DNA of 64,000 nucleotides from Lachnospiraceae bacterium. Lineage in GTDB: Bacteria > Bacillota > Clostridia > Lachnospirales > Lachnospiraceae. The stretch is taken from assembly GCA_028693165.1 (NCBI GenBank), contig JAQUVX010000023.1, forward strand, positions 1-64,000. Direction: 5' to 3'. Below are positions 53,973 to 62,266 of the stretch, piece after piece. A program made the position numbers and the translations under genes. The stretch's first letter is position 1; each line of letters begins with the position of its first letter. The notes beneath the pieces are model-generated. The model saw nothing but the letters and a program-made list of their open reading frames with translations. It had not been told where the DNA came from and did no database searches.

Positions 53973-54902
53973 TTAAATTGCTTCAATAACAACCTGCTTT
54001 TTGAGTTCCTCAACAACATCCTTCGTCGGAGGCTTGGTTCCGATCGTCGTAACTGCGCCTGCGGAAACGGCCATACATAAGGTCATGGTCTGTTCCTTGG
54101 TGTAGCCTGCATCCCAGCTATACGCCAGAGCTGCCACCATCGCATCTCCTGCACCAACTGTGGAATGGGCCTTTACGCTGAGTCCCGGACAGCGGAAGCA
54201 GCCTTCTGTGGATAAGAACAGGGCTCCCTGTCTTCCCATGGAGATGGCGATCTGCTTCGTCCCGTTATTCAGGAAATCCTGACCGATGTGCAGCAGCTCT
54301 TTTTCGTTGGCACGATAATCCATCTTGTAATACTCTTCCAGCTCCTCTCGATTCGGTTTCATCATGTCCGGTTTGGACGGCAGAGACTTTACAAATAATT
54401 CTCCGTCTGCGTCCAGTAAAACGGTGCTGCCTTTCTGATGAACCATCTCTGTGATTTTGCCGTAAATCCCTTTATCTACACCTGCCGGAACACTTCCTGA
54501 CAGGACAAACAGGGTTTCTGGTCCGGCATAGCCTTCCAGCTTTGACAAAAGCTCCTGCATTTTGTCATCTGGAACGCTCAGACCCGCTTCATTCAGCTCG
54601 GTTACCTCACCGGCGCTCTCCACCACCTTGGTGTTGGTTCGGGTCTCGCCCTGAAGCATTACGAAGTCATGCTGAATGCCCTGGCCGATCAAAACCTCCT
54701 GGATCAGCTTTCCGCTGTTGCCGCCCAGAAAGCCGGTTGCGATGCTCGTTCCGCCAAGTGCCTGAATCGTCTTTGATACGTTGATTCCTTTTCCGCCTGC
54801 ATCCACCTCGATGCGTTTGATGCGGTTCAAACCACCGCGCTCCATGCGGTCAATGTCTACTGTTTTGTCAATCGCCGGATTCATCGTTACCGTTACAATC
54901 AT
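53973..54902 (-). CDS. PfkB-family hexose-phosphate kinase (FruK/LacC type)
   Basis: 309 residues: MNPAIDKTVDI start, GGKGINVSKTIQALGG substrate-binding motif, GSVPAGVD, and the catalytic TVGAGDAMVAALAY near 250 (Asp in GAGD). This subfamily includes 1-phosphofructokinase and tagatose-6-phosphate kinase. Its start overlaps the EIIA stop (ATGA), so both are made together; a fructose 1-phosphate or related substrate is inferred. Confidence 0.88.
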   Translation of the reverse strand: MIVTVTMNPAIDKTVDIDRMERGGLNRIKRIEVDAGGKGINVSKTIQALGGTSIATGFLGGNSGKLIQEVLIGQGIQHDFVMLQGETRTNTKVVESAGEVTELNEAGLSVPDDKMQELLSKLEGYAGPETLFVLSGSVPAGVDKGIYGKITEMVHQKGSTVLLDADGELFVKSLPSKPDMMKPNREELEEYYKMDYRANEKELLHIGQDFLNNGTKQIAISMGRQGALFLSTEGCFRCPGLSVKAHSTVGAGDAMVAALAYSWDAGYTKEQTMTLCMAVSAGAVTTIGTKPPTKDVVEELKKQVVIEAI

Positions 54903-55363
54903 GCCTTTTCACCTCCAAGGATTTCATAAATTTCTTCTGCGCTGCTTCCTGTGATCTTCTCCACTGCATCCGGGTCCATAAAATGCTCTGCAATTCTGGA
55001 AATGATTTCCAGATGCTCTTCGCCGACGCCTGCAATGCCGATCACCAGCTTAACCATTTCGCTTCCCCACTGCACTCCATCCGGGAATACCATGACGCAG
55101 ATTCCGGAGGAATAAATGTCTTTTTTCGCTTCCTCGACACCGTGCGGAAGTGCGATTCCGTTGCCGATGCAGGTTGCGAAGGTTTCCTCACGCTTTAACA
55201 TCGCCTCCGTGTAATCCTGGTTGACATAGCCGCTTTCGCAGAGCATTGCGCCCGCCTGCCGAATCACATCGTCTTTGTCCATGCTCGGACAGCCGATGCG
55301 GATGTTGCACATTTCGAGCAGCTTCTTTTTCTCCACTGCTTTTTCTTTCTTTTTAAAAAACAT
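54899..55363 (-). CDS. PTS EIIA protein, fructose/mannitol type
   Basis: 154 residues from ATG 55363 (AAAAGGAG upstream). A basic N-terminal extension (MFFKKKEKA-VEKKK) is followed by the fructose/mannitol EIIA domain with GNGIALPHG, His74 being phosphorylated by HPr, and MVKLVIGIAGVGEEHLEIIS. It must serve the separate EIICB proteins upstream, which lack an EIIA domain. Confidence 0.93.
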   Translation of the reverse strand: MFFKKKEKAVEKKKLLEMCNIRIGCPSMDKDDVIRQAGAMLCESGYVNQDYTEAMLKREETFATCIGNGIALPHGVEEAKKDIYSSGICVMVFPDGVQWGSEMVKLVIGIAGVGEEHLEIISRIAEHFMDPDAVEKITGSSAEEIYEILGGEKA

Positions 55364-55415
55364 GGCCTTCTCCTTTTCTTGAAATGAATGGTCTCTCTCG
55401 TTCTTCTGTGACCCC

Positions 55416-55445
55416 ATTATAACCTCGTGCAACCCCTTATTTCAA
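55416..55445 (-). promoter_or_regulatory. Promoter of the EIIA operon
   Basis: Minus strand: TTGAAA (55440-55445), 18-bp spacer, TATAAT (55416-55421). Ten bases upstream of the -35 begins the palindrome at 55455-55493. Confidence 0.75.
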
Positions 55446-55454
55446 CGCAAAGAA

Positions 55455-55493
55455 ATAGGGATTTGGCACCATTCGATAGTGCCAAATCCCTAT
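55455..55493. promoter_or_regulatory. Probable activator site of the PTS regulator, copy 1
   Basis: 15-bp perfect inverted repeat ATAGGGATTTGGCAC / GTGCCAAATCCCTAT around CATTCGATA. On the minus strand it shares TGGCACTATC ... TGCCAAATCCC with the site upstream of the EIICB gene at 60702-60731. It also lies after the regulator gene stop, so it may double as a terminator (TATTTCTTTG follows). Confidence 0.6.
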
Positions 55494-55514
55494 GCTTTTT
55501 CCATTGGATTTTTG

Positions 55515-57608
55515 CTATAGTTTATTCAGATACTGGTTGAAATACTGCTTGAGATTTCTGGACATGGCGTCCTGCATCTTCTCCTTGTCCCCTTCCATGA
55601 TGGTGACAAGAAAATCCGGATCCTCAATCAGAGAACTGCTGATATATCCCAGGATATCGCTGTTTTCCTCAAGGTGATCCTCCCGCGGGAGCAGCATCAC
55701 GATCACCACCCCGATCTGCTTCCAGTAGGGATCTTCAAACAGGTTCAGACTCTTTGTCATGCAGATACTGATACACGGCTTTGTCACGCCTCCCGTCCGG
55801 CTGTGCAACAGCGCAAAGCCGAATTCTGCAAACACCTGAGAGGCAAGCTTCTCGCGCGCCATGATATCCTCCTGGATCATCGCTCTGCGGTCCGCATAGG
55901 GCGACAGCTTCTCACTGACCGCCACCAGAAGTTCCTCAAACCCGATCTTTTCATCCACCTTCTGAAACACCAGATTCTCAATCAGACTTTTGATCTGCAC
56001 CGCCACGTAATTGACCTGTTCCAGCTGTCTGGTAAACGGATCCTCCTGCTTCTCCCGCGCCGGAGTCAGCTCATAGCGGGCAATCTTTTCTTCGATCTGC
56101 TTCATATCCGTCTCCGGCAGAAGCGGATTGACATACAGAATATCCGCATCCACCTGCTCTAACGGCAGACTGGAAATCAGGAAATCCAGCTTGTCCAGAA
56201 CATAGGGCGACAAGTCATTTTTTCCATAGGCCTTCAGCTCCACACGGTCCCGGAAGCAGTTGGAAATCTTCGTCATCATCAGACGGGAAATCCCGATTCC
56301 GCTGGCGCAGACAACTCCGGCATCCACCTTTCGCTGCACCAGCTTCCGTCCCTCCAGCCGCACCATCGCCGCACCAAAATGAATCGCGAGAAATCCGATT
56401 TCCGCATCCGGCACCGGACAGTGCGTCCGCTCCGCGATCACGTTCGCCACATTCTGACATTTCTGGTAAATATCCTGATAATCCGTCTGAATCTGCTCCA
56501 GAATCGGATTCTGAATCTTCATCCCGTGCAAAAGGCGCACCAGCGTCGGCTGAAGATGGGCCAGAAGTCCGTGGATAAATTCTTCATCCTGCAAAAGCGC
56601 AAAGGTCAGGGAATGGTCAAAGGCATCCAGCATATCCTTCAGAAGCGTCATCTGTTCTTCCTGCTCCATCGCGTCCGCAGGCAGATCCCCGTCGGTACTC
56701 TGCTTTTTGGCCCCTTTTAAATGCAGGCAGATATATGCGGTCTCAATCTCCGGGATCGGCACGGCAAAACGGCTTTGCAGGCGCTCGGACACCCGCAGCG
56801 CAAGGGCATACTCCGGCTCCTTTTTCAGATCCTCCAAAAACGCATAATTTCCCTCAATGATCTCTCCCTTGAGAATCCGGTTGACGGCAATCGTGACATG
56901 CAGCACCAGACCCACATAAGAATTTTCTGTCATGTTTGTGATCTGTGCATTCTGCATTTCCTGAATGCAGGACACCACCTGCTTTAAGATCTCATCATCC
57001 AGAAGGTTGGTAAACTCACGCCCCTGCTTCCGGCGGATCTTCTGGAGCATGGCCGCACCCTCATCCTCATAAGCGGTCTTAATGAGACTCGTATCGATGT
57101 GTTCATTGATGAAATCCCGAATCGCCTGGCGGTAGGCTTTCTCGCTTCCCTCCAGATGGATTCCGCTGCCCGGCCGCCGGACGACCTTCATCCCGTGGGC
57201 CGCAAACCACGGCTCGATCTGCTCCAAATCCGCACTGATCGTCGCCTCGCTGACCCCAAATAATTCTCCGTAATAATAGAGCTTTTGCAGCGTCTTGTCC
57301 TTGAGAATTTCGAGAATCAGACGTTCCCGGCGCACCGAGGGGTTCGTGAGATCCAGCTGTGTATCCTCCTCAAGCTCCCGCAAAAGCTGCGTTTTGTCTT
57401 CCTCCTGACCCTCCAGCCACACGCCGATACCGGTCTTCGACTGAAAGGTAAGATGATACGGCTTCAGCGAGCTTCCGATATATTCCAGCTCTCGCTGTAC
57501 CGTGCGCTTGCTGACCCCAATCTGCTCCGCCAGACTCTTGACCGGAAGGACCTGATCAGACCGCAGCATGGCAAGCAGAATCTGTTTTAATCTTGGTGTA
57601 AAGTCCAT
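55515..57608 (-). CDS. PRD-domain PTS transcriptional regulator (MtlR/BglG type)
   Basis: 697 residues: N-terminal helix-turn-helix (QIGVSKRTVQRELEYIG) and a second Mga-like HTH (FGVSEATISADLEQIEPW), two PRD domains (about 180-390) with phosphorylatable His such as VLHVTIAVNR and FLAIHFGAAM, an EIIB-like domain with VCASGIGISRL, and a C-terminal EIIA-like domain with ALLHSRTGG. HPr and EII phosphorylation of these domains sets activity in MtlR/ManR proteins, which are activators of PTS operons. ATG 57608 has AAAGGTGGG 11 bases upstream, overlapping the stop region of the EIICB gene; a GTG at 57623 is possible. Confidence 0.9.
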   Translation of the reverse strand: MDFTPRLKQILLAMLRSDQVLPVKSLAEQIGVSKRTVQRELEYIGSSLKPYHLTFQSKTGIGVWLEGQEEDKTQLLRELEEDTQLDLTNPSVRRERLILEILKDKTLQKLYYYGELFGVSEATISADLEQIEPWFAAHGMKVVRRPGSGIHLEGSEKAYRQAIRDFINEHIDTSLIKTAYEDEGAAMLQKIRRKQGREFTNLLDDEILKQVVSCIQEMQNAQITNMTENSYVGLVLHVTIAVNRILKGEIIEGNYAFLEDLKKEPEYALALRVSERLQSRFAVPIPEIETAYICLHLKGAKKQSTDGDLPADAMEQEEQMTLLKDMLDAFDHSLTFALLQDEEFIHGLLAHLQPTLVRLLHGMKIQNPILEQIQTDYQDIYQKCQNVANVIAERTHCPVPDAEIGFLAIHFGAAMVRLEGRKLVQRKVDAGVVCASGIGISRLMMTKISNCFRDRVELKAYGKNDLSPYVLDKLDFLISSLPLEQVDADILYVNPLLPETDMKQIEEKIARYELTPAREKQEDPFTRQLEQVNYVAVQIKSLIENLVFQKVDEKIGFEELLVAVSEKLSPYADRRAMIQEDIMAREKLASQVFAEFGFALLHSRTGGVTKPCISICMTKSLNLFEDPYWKQIGVVIVMLLPREDHLEENSDILGYISSSLIEDPDFLVTIMEGDKEKMQDAMSRNLKQYFNQYLNKL

Positions 57609-57615
57609 CGTTTCG

Positions 57616-59010
57616 TTACCCACCTTTCAGTCTCTGGATCAAACGCTCATACCCGGTGCTGTCCATAAAATTTTCCACCGGATACAGCCCCGTTGTTCTT
57701 CCATGCTCACGCAGCCTGTCCGCGATCGCATGCTGGCACACGCACAGATCCACATCCTCCGGAATCTGATCCCACGCCTTCGCCTCCACGCGGATCCCCT
57801 GTATGCCTTCTCTCGTCAGGCATCTTCGGATCAGCGCCGCACCCATGGCGCTGGAACCGACCCCCGCATCACAGACGACACAGATGTAGCGGATGGGGGG
57901 TGTCTGTTCCTCTGGGGTTGAGGGCGAGGTTGGGGCTAAGACTGGTGCTGAGGTCGGTGCTGTAGGCGGTGCTGAGGCTGGCACTAAGGTCGGGGTTGGC
58001 AACGCTTTCCGCTCCTCCATCCCCAGCACGATCAGCGCCGTCCCCGCCGCCACCAGCGCGGACACCACAATTCCGCAGGCATTTCCCAAAAGCTCTCCTC
58101 TGCCGCTCATCAGCAGGATCAGCAAAATGCTTCCCGGAGACACCGGGCCCGCTGTCCCGGCATTCAGCTGTAAAAAGCACAGATTCCCACAGACCCCGCC
58201 CAGAATCAGCGGAATCAGCAGCCAGAGATTCGACAGTACATACGGAAAATATACCTCGTGAATGCCGCCCAGCGACTGCACGATCATGCCCGCCGCATAG
58301 CTTCTGCGCTTTTCCTTCTTTTTCAGATACAGGGCAAACAAAATCCCAAGCCCCGGCCCCGGATTGCTCTCCAACAAAAAAAATACGGATTTCCCCATCG
58401 TCGTCATCTGATCCATCCCGACAGGGATCATGATGCCATGGTTGATGCCATTGTTAAGGAAAAACACCTTCGACGGCTCAATCAGCAGCGCCAGAAGCGG
58501 AATTCCTCCATTCTTCAGCAGCAGCCCGATGACCTCGATCATGCCGCGATTGACAAACAAAAGGATCGGGCCAAACACCTTATATGTAAATACAGCAAAC
58601 AGACACCCCAGACCTGCAACCGTCAGATTCTTTGCCAGCATCTCAAAACCGGTTGGAATCCGCTGTGACAACCGCTTCCATATACCGCCCGCAAGATACC
58701 CCGCTGCCGGCCCAACCAGCATCGCGCCGAGAATTCCGATCGCCTGAGAGGAAACCAGAAGCCCGGAAACTGCCAGCAGACCGGTGATCCCGCCGATGTC
58801 TCCCCCGGTCTTTTTCCCACCGCAATAGCCAAGCAGCAGCGGTACTGCGGTGTGATATACCACCTGCCCGATCTCAAAAAGAACCGTGTTCGGATGCCAG
58901 CCGGATTCCGAAAAAAAGGCTGTCATCAGCCCCACAAACAAAAACAGTCCCATCCCCTGCAGGATAATGTCGCTAAAAAAACGTCCTGCGCTTTTTCGTC
59001 TTTTTCCCAT
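57616..59010 (-). CDS. PTS EIICB, mannitol-type, second copy
   Basis: 464 residues: EIIC domain with about eight membrane segments and the GGIHEVYFPYVL motif near 285-300 (Glu for substrate), a Pro/Ala/Ser/Thr-rich linker (about 355-390), and EIIB with VVCDAGVGSSAMGA (phospho-Cys). No EIIA domain. ATG 59010 has AGGTGG upstream; a longer reading would run through its promoter. It differs from the neighbouring copy by the long Pro-rich linker and lower similarity. Confidence 0.88.
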   Translation of the reverse strand: MGKRRKSAGRFFSDIILQGMGLFLFVGLMTAFFSESGWHPNTVLFEIGQVVYHTAVPLLLGYCGGKKTGGDIGGITGLLAVSGLLVSSQAIGILGAMLVGPAAGYLAGGIWKRLSQRIPTGFEMLAKNLTVAGLGCLFAVFTYKVFGPILLFVNRGMIEVIGLLLKNGGIPLLALLIEPSKVFFLNNGINHGIMIPVGMDQMTTMGKSVFFLLESNPGPGLGILFALYLKKKEKRRSYAAGMIVQSLGGIHEVYFPYVLSNLWLLIPLILGGVCGNLCFLQLNAGTAGPVSPGSILLILLMSGRGELLGNACGIVVSALVAAGTALIVLGMEERKALPTPTLVPASAPPTAPTSAPVLAPTSPSTPEEQTPPIRYICVVCDAGVGSSAMGAALIRRCLTREGIQGIRVEAKAWDQIPEDVDLCVCQHAIADRLREHGRTTGLYPVENFMDSTGYERLIQRLKGG

Positions 59011-59054
59011 ACTTCCCACCTGTGATCCACGTTCCTGTAAACTACGATAATCAC

Positions 59055-59067
59055 ATTCTAACACATC
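59055..59067 (-). promoter_or_regulatory. Extended -10 promoter candidate of the second EIICB gene
   Basis: Minus strand GATGTGTTAGAAT, with TAGAAT at 59055-59060 and an extended TGT. It implies separate transcription of this gene and the regulator from the first EIICB gene, which ends in a terminator. Confidence 0.45.
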
Positions 59068-59146
59068 TGTGCCTTGTTTTCTATAGGAAAAAGGAATCCC
59101 GCAGGCCGGATTTCTGCGCCTGCTGGGCTCAATTTCCTCTCGTTGC

Positions 59147-59173
59147 AAAAAGAGCCCGGCATCCCGGACTCTC
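59147..59173 (-). terminator. Terminator of the first EIICB gene
   Basis: Minus strand: GAGAGTCCGG and CCGGGCTCTT pair around GATG (one G-U), followed by TTTTTG. Confidence 0.7.
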
Positions 59174-59196
59174 CCTGCAATATACGCATTGTCATT

Positions 59197-60582
59197 CTAT
59201 TTATTTTCCACAAGCTGTTTTACCAGCACATCATATTCCGGTGCCGCCAGGAAATTGCGGATCAGAACCAGCTGCGCATTCGGATTGCTGTGCGCCGCAC
59301 GCTCTCCCAGTTCCTCATGGGTCACGACGATCTGAATATCTGCCGGGATGGAAGATACCGGAGTATGGATTACTTCGATTCCTTCAAGCCCTGCCTCTTT
59401 CAGTTTCTTCTTCAAAACGGTTGCGCCCATTGCACTGGAGCCCATTCCGGCATCACATGCAAATGCAATCTTCTTGACGTTCTGGCCTGCTGCCGGGTTC
59501 TGCTTCACCGCAGCTTCCCCTTTGGAAGCACTCTTCATGGCGTCCTTCTTCTCCTGTGCCTCCTCCAAGGAGGTGTCTTTCCCTGCAAATTTCAGGATCG
59601 GAACTGAAACCAGGAAGGAAACAACCGCTGCCACAACTACACCTGCGATCACGGCCAGATACGAATGCTTTTCTGTCATCGCCAGGATTGCAAGGATGCT
59701 TCCCGGTGATGCCGGTGATGTCAAACCTGCTCCCATAAGCTGGAACATGAAAACACCAGATGCGCCGCCTGCGATTGCAGAGAGCAGAAGCAGCGGGTTC
59801 ATCAATATGTATGGGAAATAGATCTCATGGATTCCACCGAGGAAATGGATGATCACCGCACCCGGTGCGGAACTCTTCGCGCTTCCTTTTCCTGCAATAC
59901 AGTAAGCAAGCAGAATGCCAAGTCCCGGTCCCGGATTTGCTTCCAGCAGGAAGAATACGGATTTGCCCATTTCCTCAACCTGATGGATGCCCATCGGCGA
60001 CAAAATACCATGATTGATTGCATTGTTTAAGAACAGTACCTTCGCCGGCTCAATGAAAAGGCTGGTCAGCGGAAGCAGTCCATGTTTTACGAAAAAGCCT
60101 ACCCCGGCTTCCATCATCGCGTTCATCGCTGTCACAAACGGAGCGATTGCAAACATCGCAACGCTTGCAAACAATGCGCCGAGAATACCAACGGAGAAGT
60201 TGTTTACCAGCATCTCGAACCCTGCCGGAATCTTTCCCTCGATCACCTGATCGAATTTCTTCAAAAGCCATGCTGACAGCGGGCCCACAAGCATTGCGCC
60301 GATAAACATCGGGATATCACTTCCGACGATCACGCCCATAGCCGTAACTGCACCGATGACTCCGCCGCGATGTCCGTGAATCACATTACCGCCGGTAAAT
60401 GCGATCAGCAGTGGGAGAAGCACCTGTGACATCGGCCCTACCAGTGCTGACAGACGCTCATTTGGACACCAGCCCGTGCTGATAAAAAGTGCCGTTATCA
60501 GTCCCCATGCAATGAATGCACCAATATTCGGCATTACCATTCCACTTAAAAACCTACCAAAAACCTGTACCTTCTCTTTCAT
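59197..60582 (-). CDS. PTS EIICB, mannitol-type
   Basis: 461 residues: EIIC with about eight segments, GGIHEIYFPYILMNPLL near 275-290, ANPGPGLGILLA, a charged linker and EIIB with FACDAGMGSSAMGAT (phospho-Cys). It resembles MtlA but lacks the EIIA domain, supplied by the gene at 54899. The sugar is probably mannitol or a related hexitol/ketose; no mannitol-1-phosphate dehydrogenase is here. GGAGG precedes ATG 60582. Confidence 0.92.
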   Translation of the reverse strand: MKEKVQVFGRFLSGMVMPNIGAFIAWGLITALFISTGWCPNERLSALVGPMSQVLLPLLIAFTGGNVIHGHRGGVIGAVTAMGVIVGSDIPMFIGAMLVGPLSAWLLKKFDQVIEGKIPAGFEMLVNNFSVGILGALFASVAMFAIAPFVTAMNAMMEAGVGFFVKHGLLPLTSLFIEPAKVLFLNNAINHGILSPMGIHQVEEMGKSVFFLLEANPGPGLGILLAYCIAGKGSAKSSAPGAVIIHFLGGIHEIYFPYILMNPLLLLSAIAGGASGVFMFQLMGAGLTSPASPGSILAILAMTEKHSYLAVIAGVVVAAVVSFLVSVPILKFAGKDTSLEEAQEKKDAMKSASKGEAAVKQNPAAGQNVKKIAFACDAGMGSSAMGATVLKKKLKEAGLEGIEVIHTPVSSIPADIQIVVTHEELGERAAHSNPNAQLVLIRNFLAAPEYDVLVKQLVENK

Positions 60583-60659
60583 TAATTCCTACCTCCATCC
60601 ACTATACCGTTTACGTTGTTTGAAGATATGATTGGCCAATCACTTCCCTCGATAGTTGT

Positions 60660-60689
60660 AGTATAAAGGATAGGCGTATTGATTATCAA
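60660..60689 (-). promoter_or_regulatory. Promoter of the first EIICB gene
   Basis: Minus strand: TTGATA (60684-60689), 18-bp spacer, TATACT (60660-60665). The spacer length equals that of the EIIA promoter. Confidence 0.7.
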
Positions 60690-60701
60690 GTGAAACGAAT
60701 T

Positions 60702-60731
60702 GGGATTTGGCATTAGGGGATAGTGCCAGAC
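60702..60731. promoter_or_regulatory. Probable activator site of the PTS regulator, copy 2
   Basis: GGGATTTGGCA-TTAGGGGATA-GTGCCA, imperfect palindrome. On the minus strand it shares TGGCACTATC and TGCCAAATCCC with the site at 55455-55493, and sits 12 bases upstream of the -35. Confidence 0.6.
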
Positions 60732-60734
60732 GTC

Positions 60735-60777
60735 AAAAGCCGCCGCAACCCTCTCCCAGAAGGTCACAGCGGCTTTT
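60735..60777 (-). terminator. Terminator of pgi
   Basis: AAAAGCCGC (60735-60743) pairs with GCGGCTTTT (60769-60777), with an inner ACC/GGT stem; it ends the pgi transcript just before the EIICB activator site. Confidence 0.75.
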
Positions 60778-60808
60778 GCCTGTATCTGATTTTCTTTTCT
60801 GATTTCTT

Positions 60809-62158
60809 TTACAATCTCTTCAACAATTTCTCGCGCTCAGCCTCATAACCCGGCTTGCCAAGCAGTGCAAACATGTTCTTCTTATAGCTTTCCACTCCTG
60901 GCTGATTGAACGGATTAACCCCTAAGATATAGCCGCTCACGCCGCAGGCAAACTCGAAGAAATAGAACAGCTCGCCAAGATAGAACTCATTCTGCTCCGG
61001 AATATGAACCATCAGGTTCGGCACATTGCCATCGGTGTGGGCCAAAATGGTGCCGTTCATAGCACTCTTGTTGACAAAGTCCACGCTCTTGCCCGCCAGG
61101 TAATTCATGCCGTCGGTGTCCACTTCTTCTTTATTGAGCAGAATCTCAGCCGGAGATTCTTCCACATTCAAAACAGTCTCAAACATGATCCGGGAACCAT
61201 CCTGGATAAACTGGCCCATGGAGTGCAGGTCGGTGGTCAGATCAACCGCTGCCGGAAGAATACCTCTCTGATCCTTGCCCTCACTCTCGCCGTAAAGCTG
61301 CTTCCACCACTCAGATACATAGTGCAGACTCGGCTCATAGTTCGCTACGATCTCTACGGATTTGCCTTTTCTGTGAAGGATGTTCCGGATTGCCGCATAC
61401 AGCATGGAGTCGTTGGACTCATATGGAGTCTCAAGCGCTTTCTTACGCCCGGAAGCAGCACCTTCCATCAGTTTGTCAATATCCAGTCCTGCTGCTGCGA
61501 TCGGCAGTAAGCCAACTGCAGTCAGGACAGAGAAACGTCCGCCAACATCATCCGGCACCACGAAGGTCTCATAGCCTTCTTCCGTTGCCAGATTCTTCAG
61601 CGCACCTCTCGCCCTGTCTGTGGTGGCGTAGATACGCTTGTTCGCCTCGTCTTTTCCATATTTCTCGATCAGCATCTCCTTGAATACACGGAATGCGATC
61701 GCCGGCTCTGTGGTCGTGCCTGACTTGGAAATGATGTTGATAGAGAAATCCTTGCCCTCCAGAACATCCTTCAAATCATGGATATATTTGCTGCTGATGC
61801 TGTTGCCCAGGAAATAAATCTCCGGCGCATTGCGTTTGCTCTTATCCAGCACATTGTGGAAGCTGTGGCTCAAAAACTCGATCGCCGCGCGTGCTCCCAA
61901 ATAGGAACCGCCGATGCCGACAACCAAAAGCACGTCAGAATCGTTCTGAATCTTCTTCGCTGCTTCTTTGATCCTTGCAAATTCTTCTTTATCATAATCT
62001 ACAGGAAGGTCGATCCAGCCCAGAAAATCATTGCCCGCTCCCTCTTTGCCAAGCAGCGTCTCCTTCGCACCCATAGCAATACTCTTAAAATTAGCCAGTT
62101 CTTCTTCGGACACGAAACCAGTTACCTTAGAATAATCAAATGTCACTGTCTTACTCAT
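60809..62158 (-). CDS. pgi: Glucose-6-phosphate isomerase
   Basis: 449 residues: [49 protein letters not shown] and the C-terminal Lys/His region ([12 protein letters not shown]). Interconverts glucose 6- and fructose 6-phosphate. The length is that of the shorter Firmicutes enzymes. AAGGAG precedes ATG 62158. An extended -10 TATACT lies upstream. Confidence 0.96.
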   Translation of the reverse strand: MSKTVTFDYSKVTGFVSEEELANFKSIAMGAKETLLGKEGAGNDFLGWIDLPVDYDKEEFARIKEAAKKIQNDSDVLLVVGIGGSYLGARAAIEFLSHSFHNVLDKSKRNAPEIYFLGNSISSKYIHDLKDVLEGKDFSINIISKSGTTTEPAIAFRVFKEMLIEKYGKDEANKRIYATTDRARGALKNLATEEGYETFVVPDDVGGRFSVLTAVGLLPIAAAGLDIDKLMEGAASGRKKALETPYESNDSMLYAAIRNILHRKGKSVEIVANYEPSLHYVSEWWKQLYGESEGKDQRGILPAAVDLTTDLHSMGQFIQDGSRIMFETVLNVEESPAEILLNKEEVDTDGMNYLAGKSVDFVNKSAMNGTILAHTDGNVPNLMVHIPEQNEFYLGELFYFFEFACGVSGYILGVNPFNQPGVESYKKNMFALLGKPGYEAEREKLLKRL

Positions 62159-62230
62159 GGTTCTCTCTCCTTTTCTTATGTTCCACCCATGGCGTACCTT
62201 GCCCGCCTTTTTGTGAAAATTGTTATTTTC

Positions 62231-62236
62231 AGTATA
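62231..62236 (-). promoter_or_regulatory. Extended -10 promoter of pgi
   Basis: Minus strand TATACT with extended TGC, about 70 bases before pgi; no good -35 box. Confidence 0.5.
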
Positions 62237-62266
62237 GCATATTCGTCAGAAAATTGCGATAAGAAA

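Noticed and set aside
55416-60731. Sigma-54 promoters in the PTS region
   Set aside because: TGGCAC suggests a -24 element, but the distance from GG to the next GC is 14, not 10, at both sites, and good sigma-A boxes lie just downstream.
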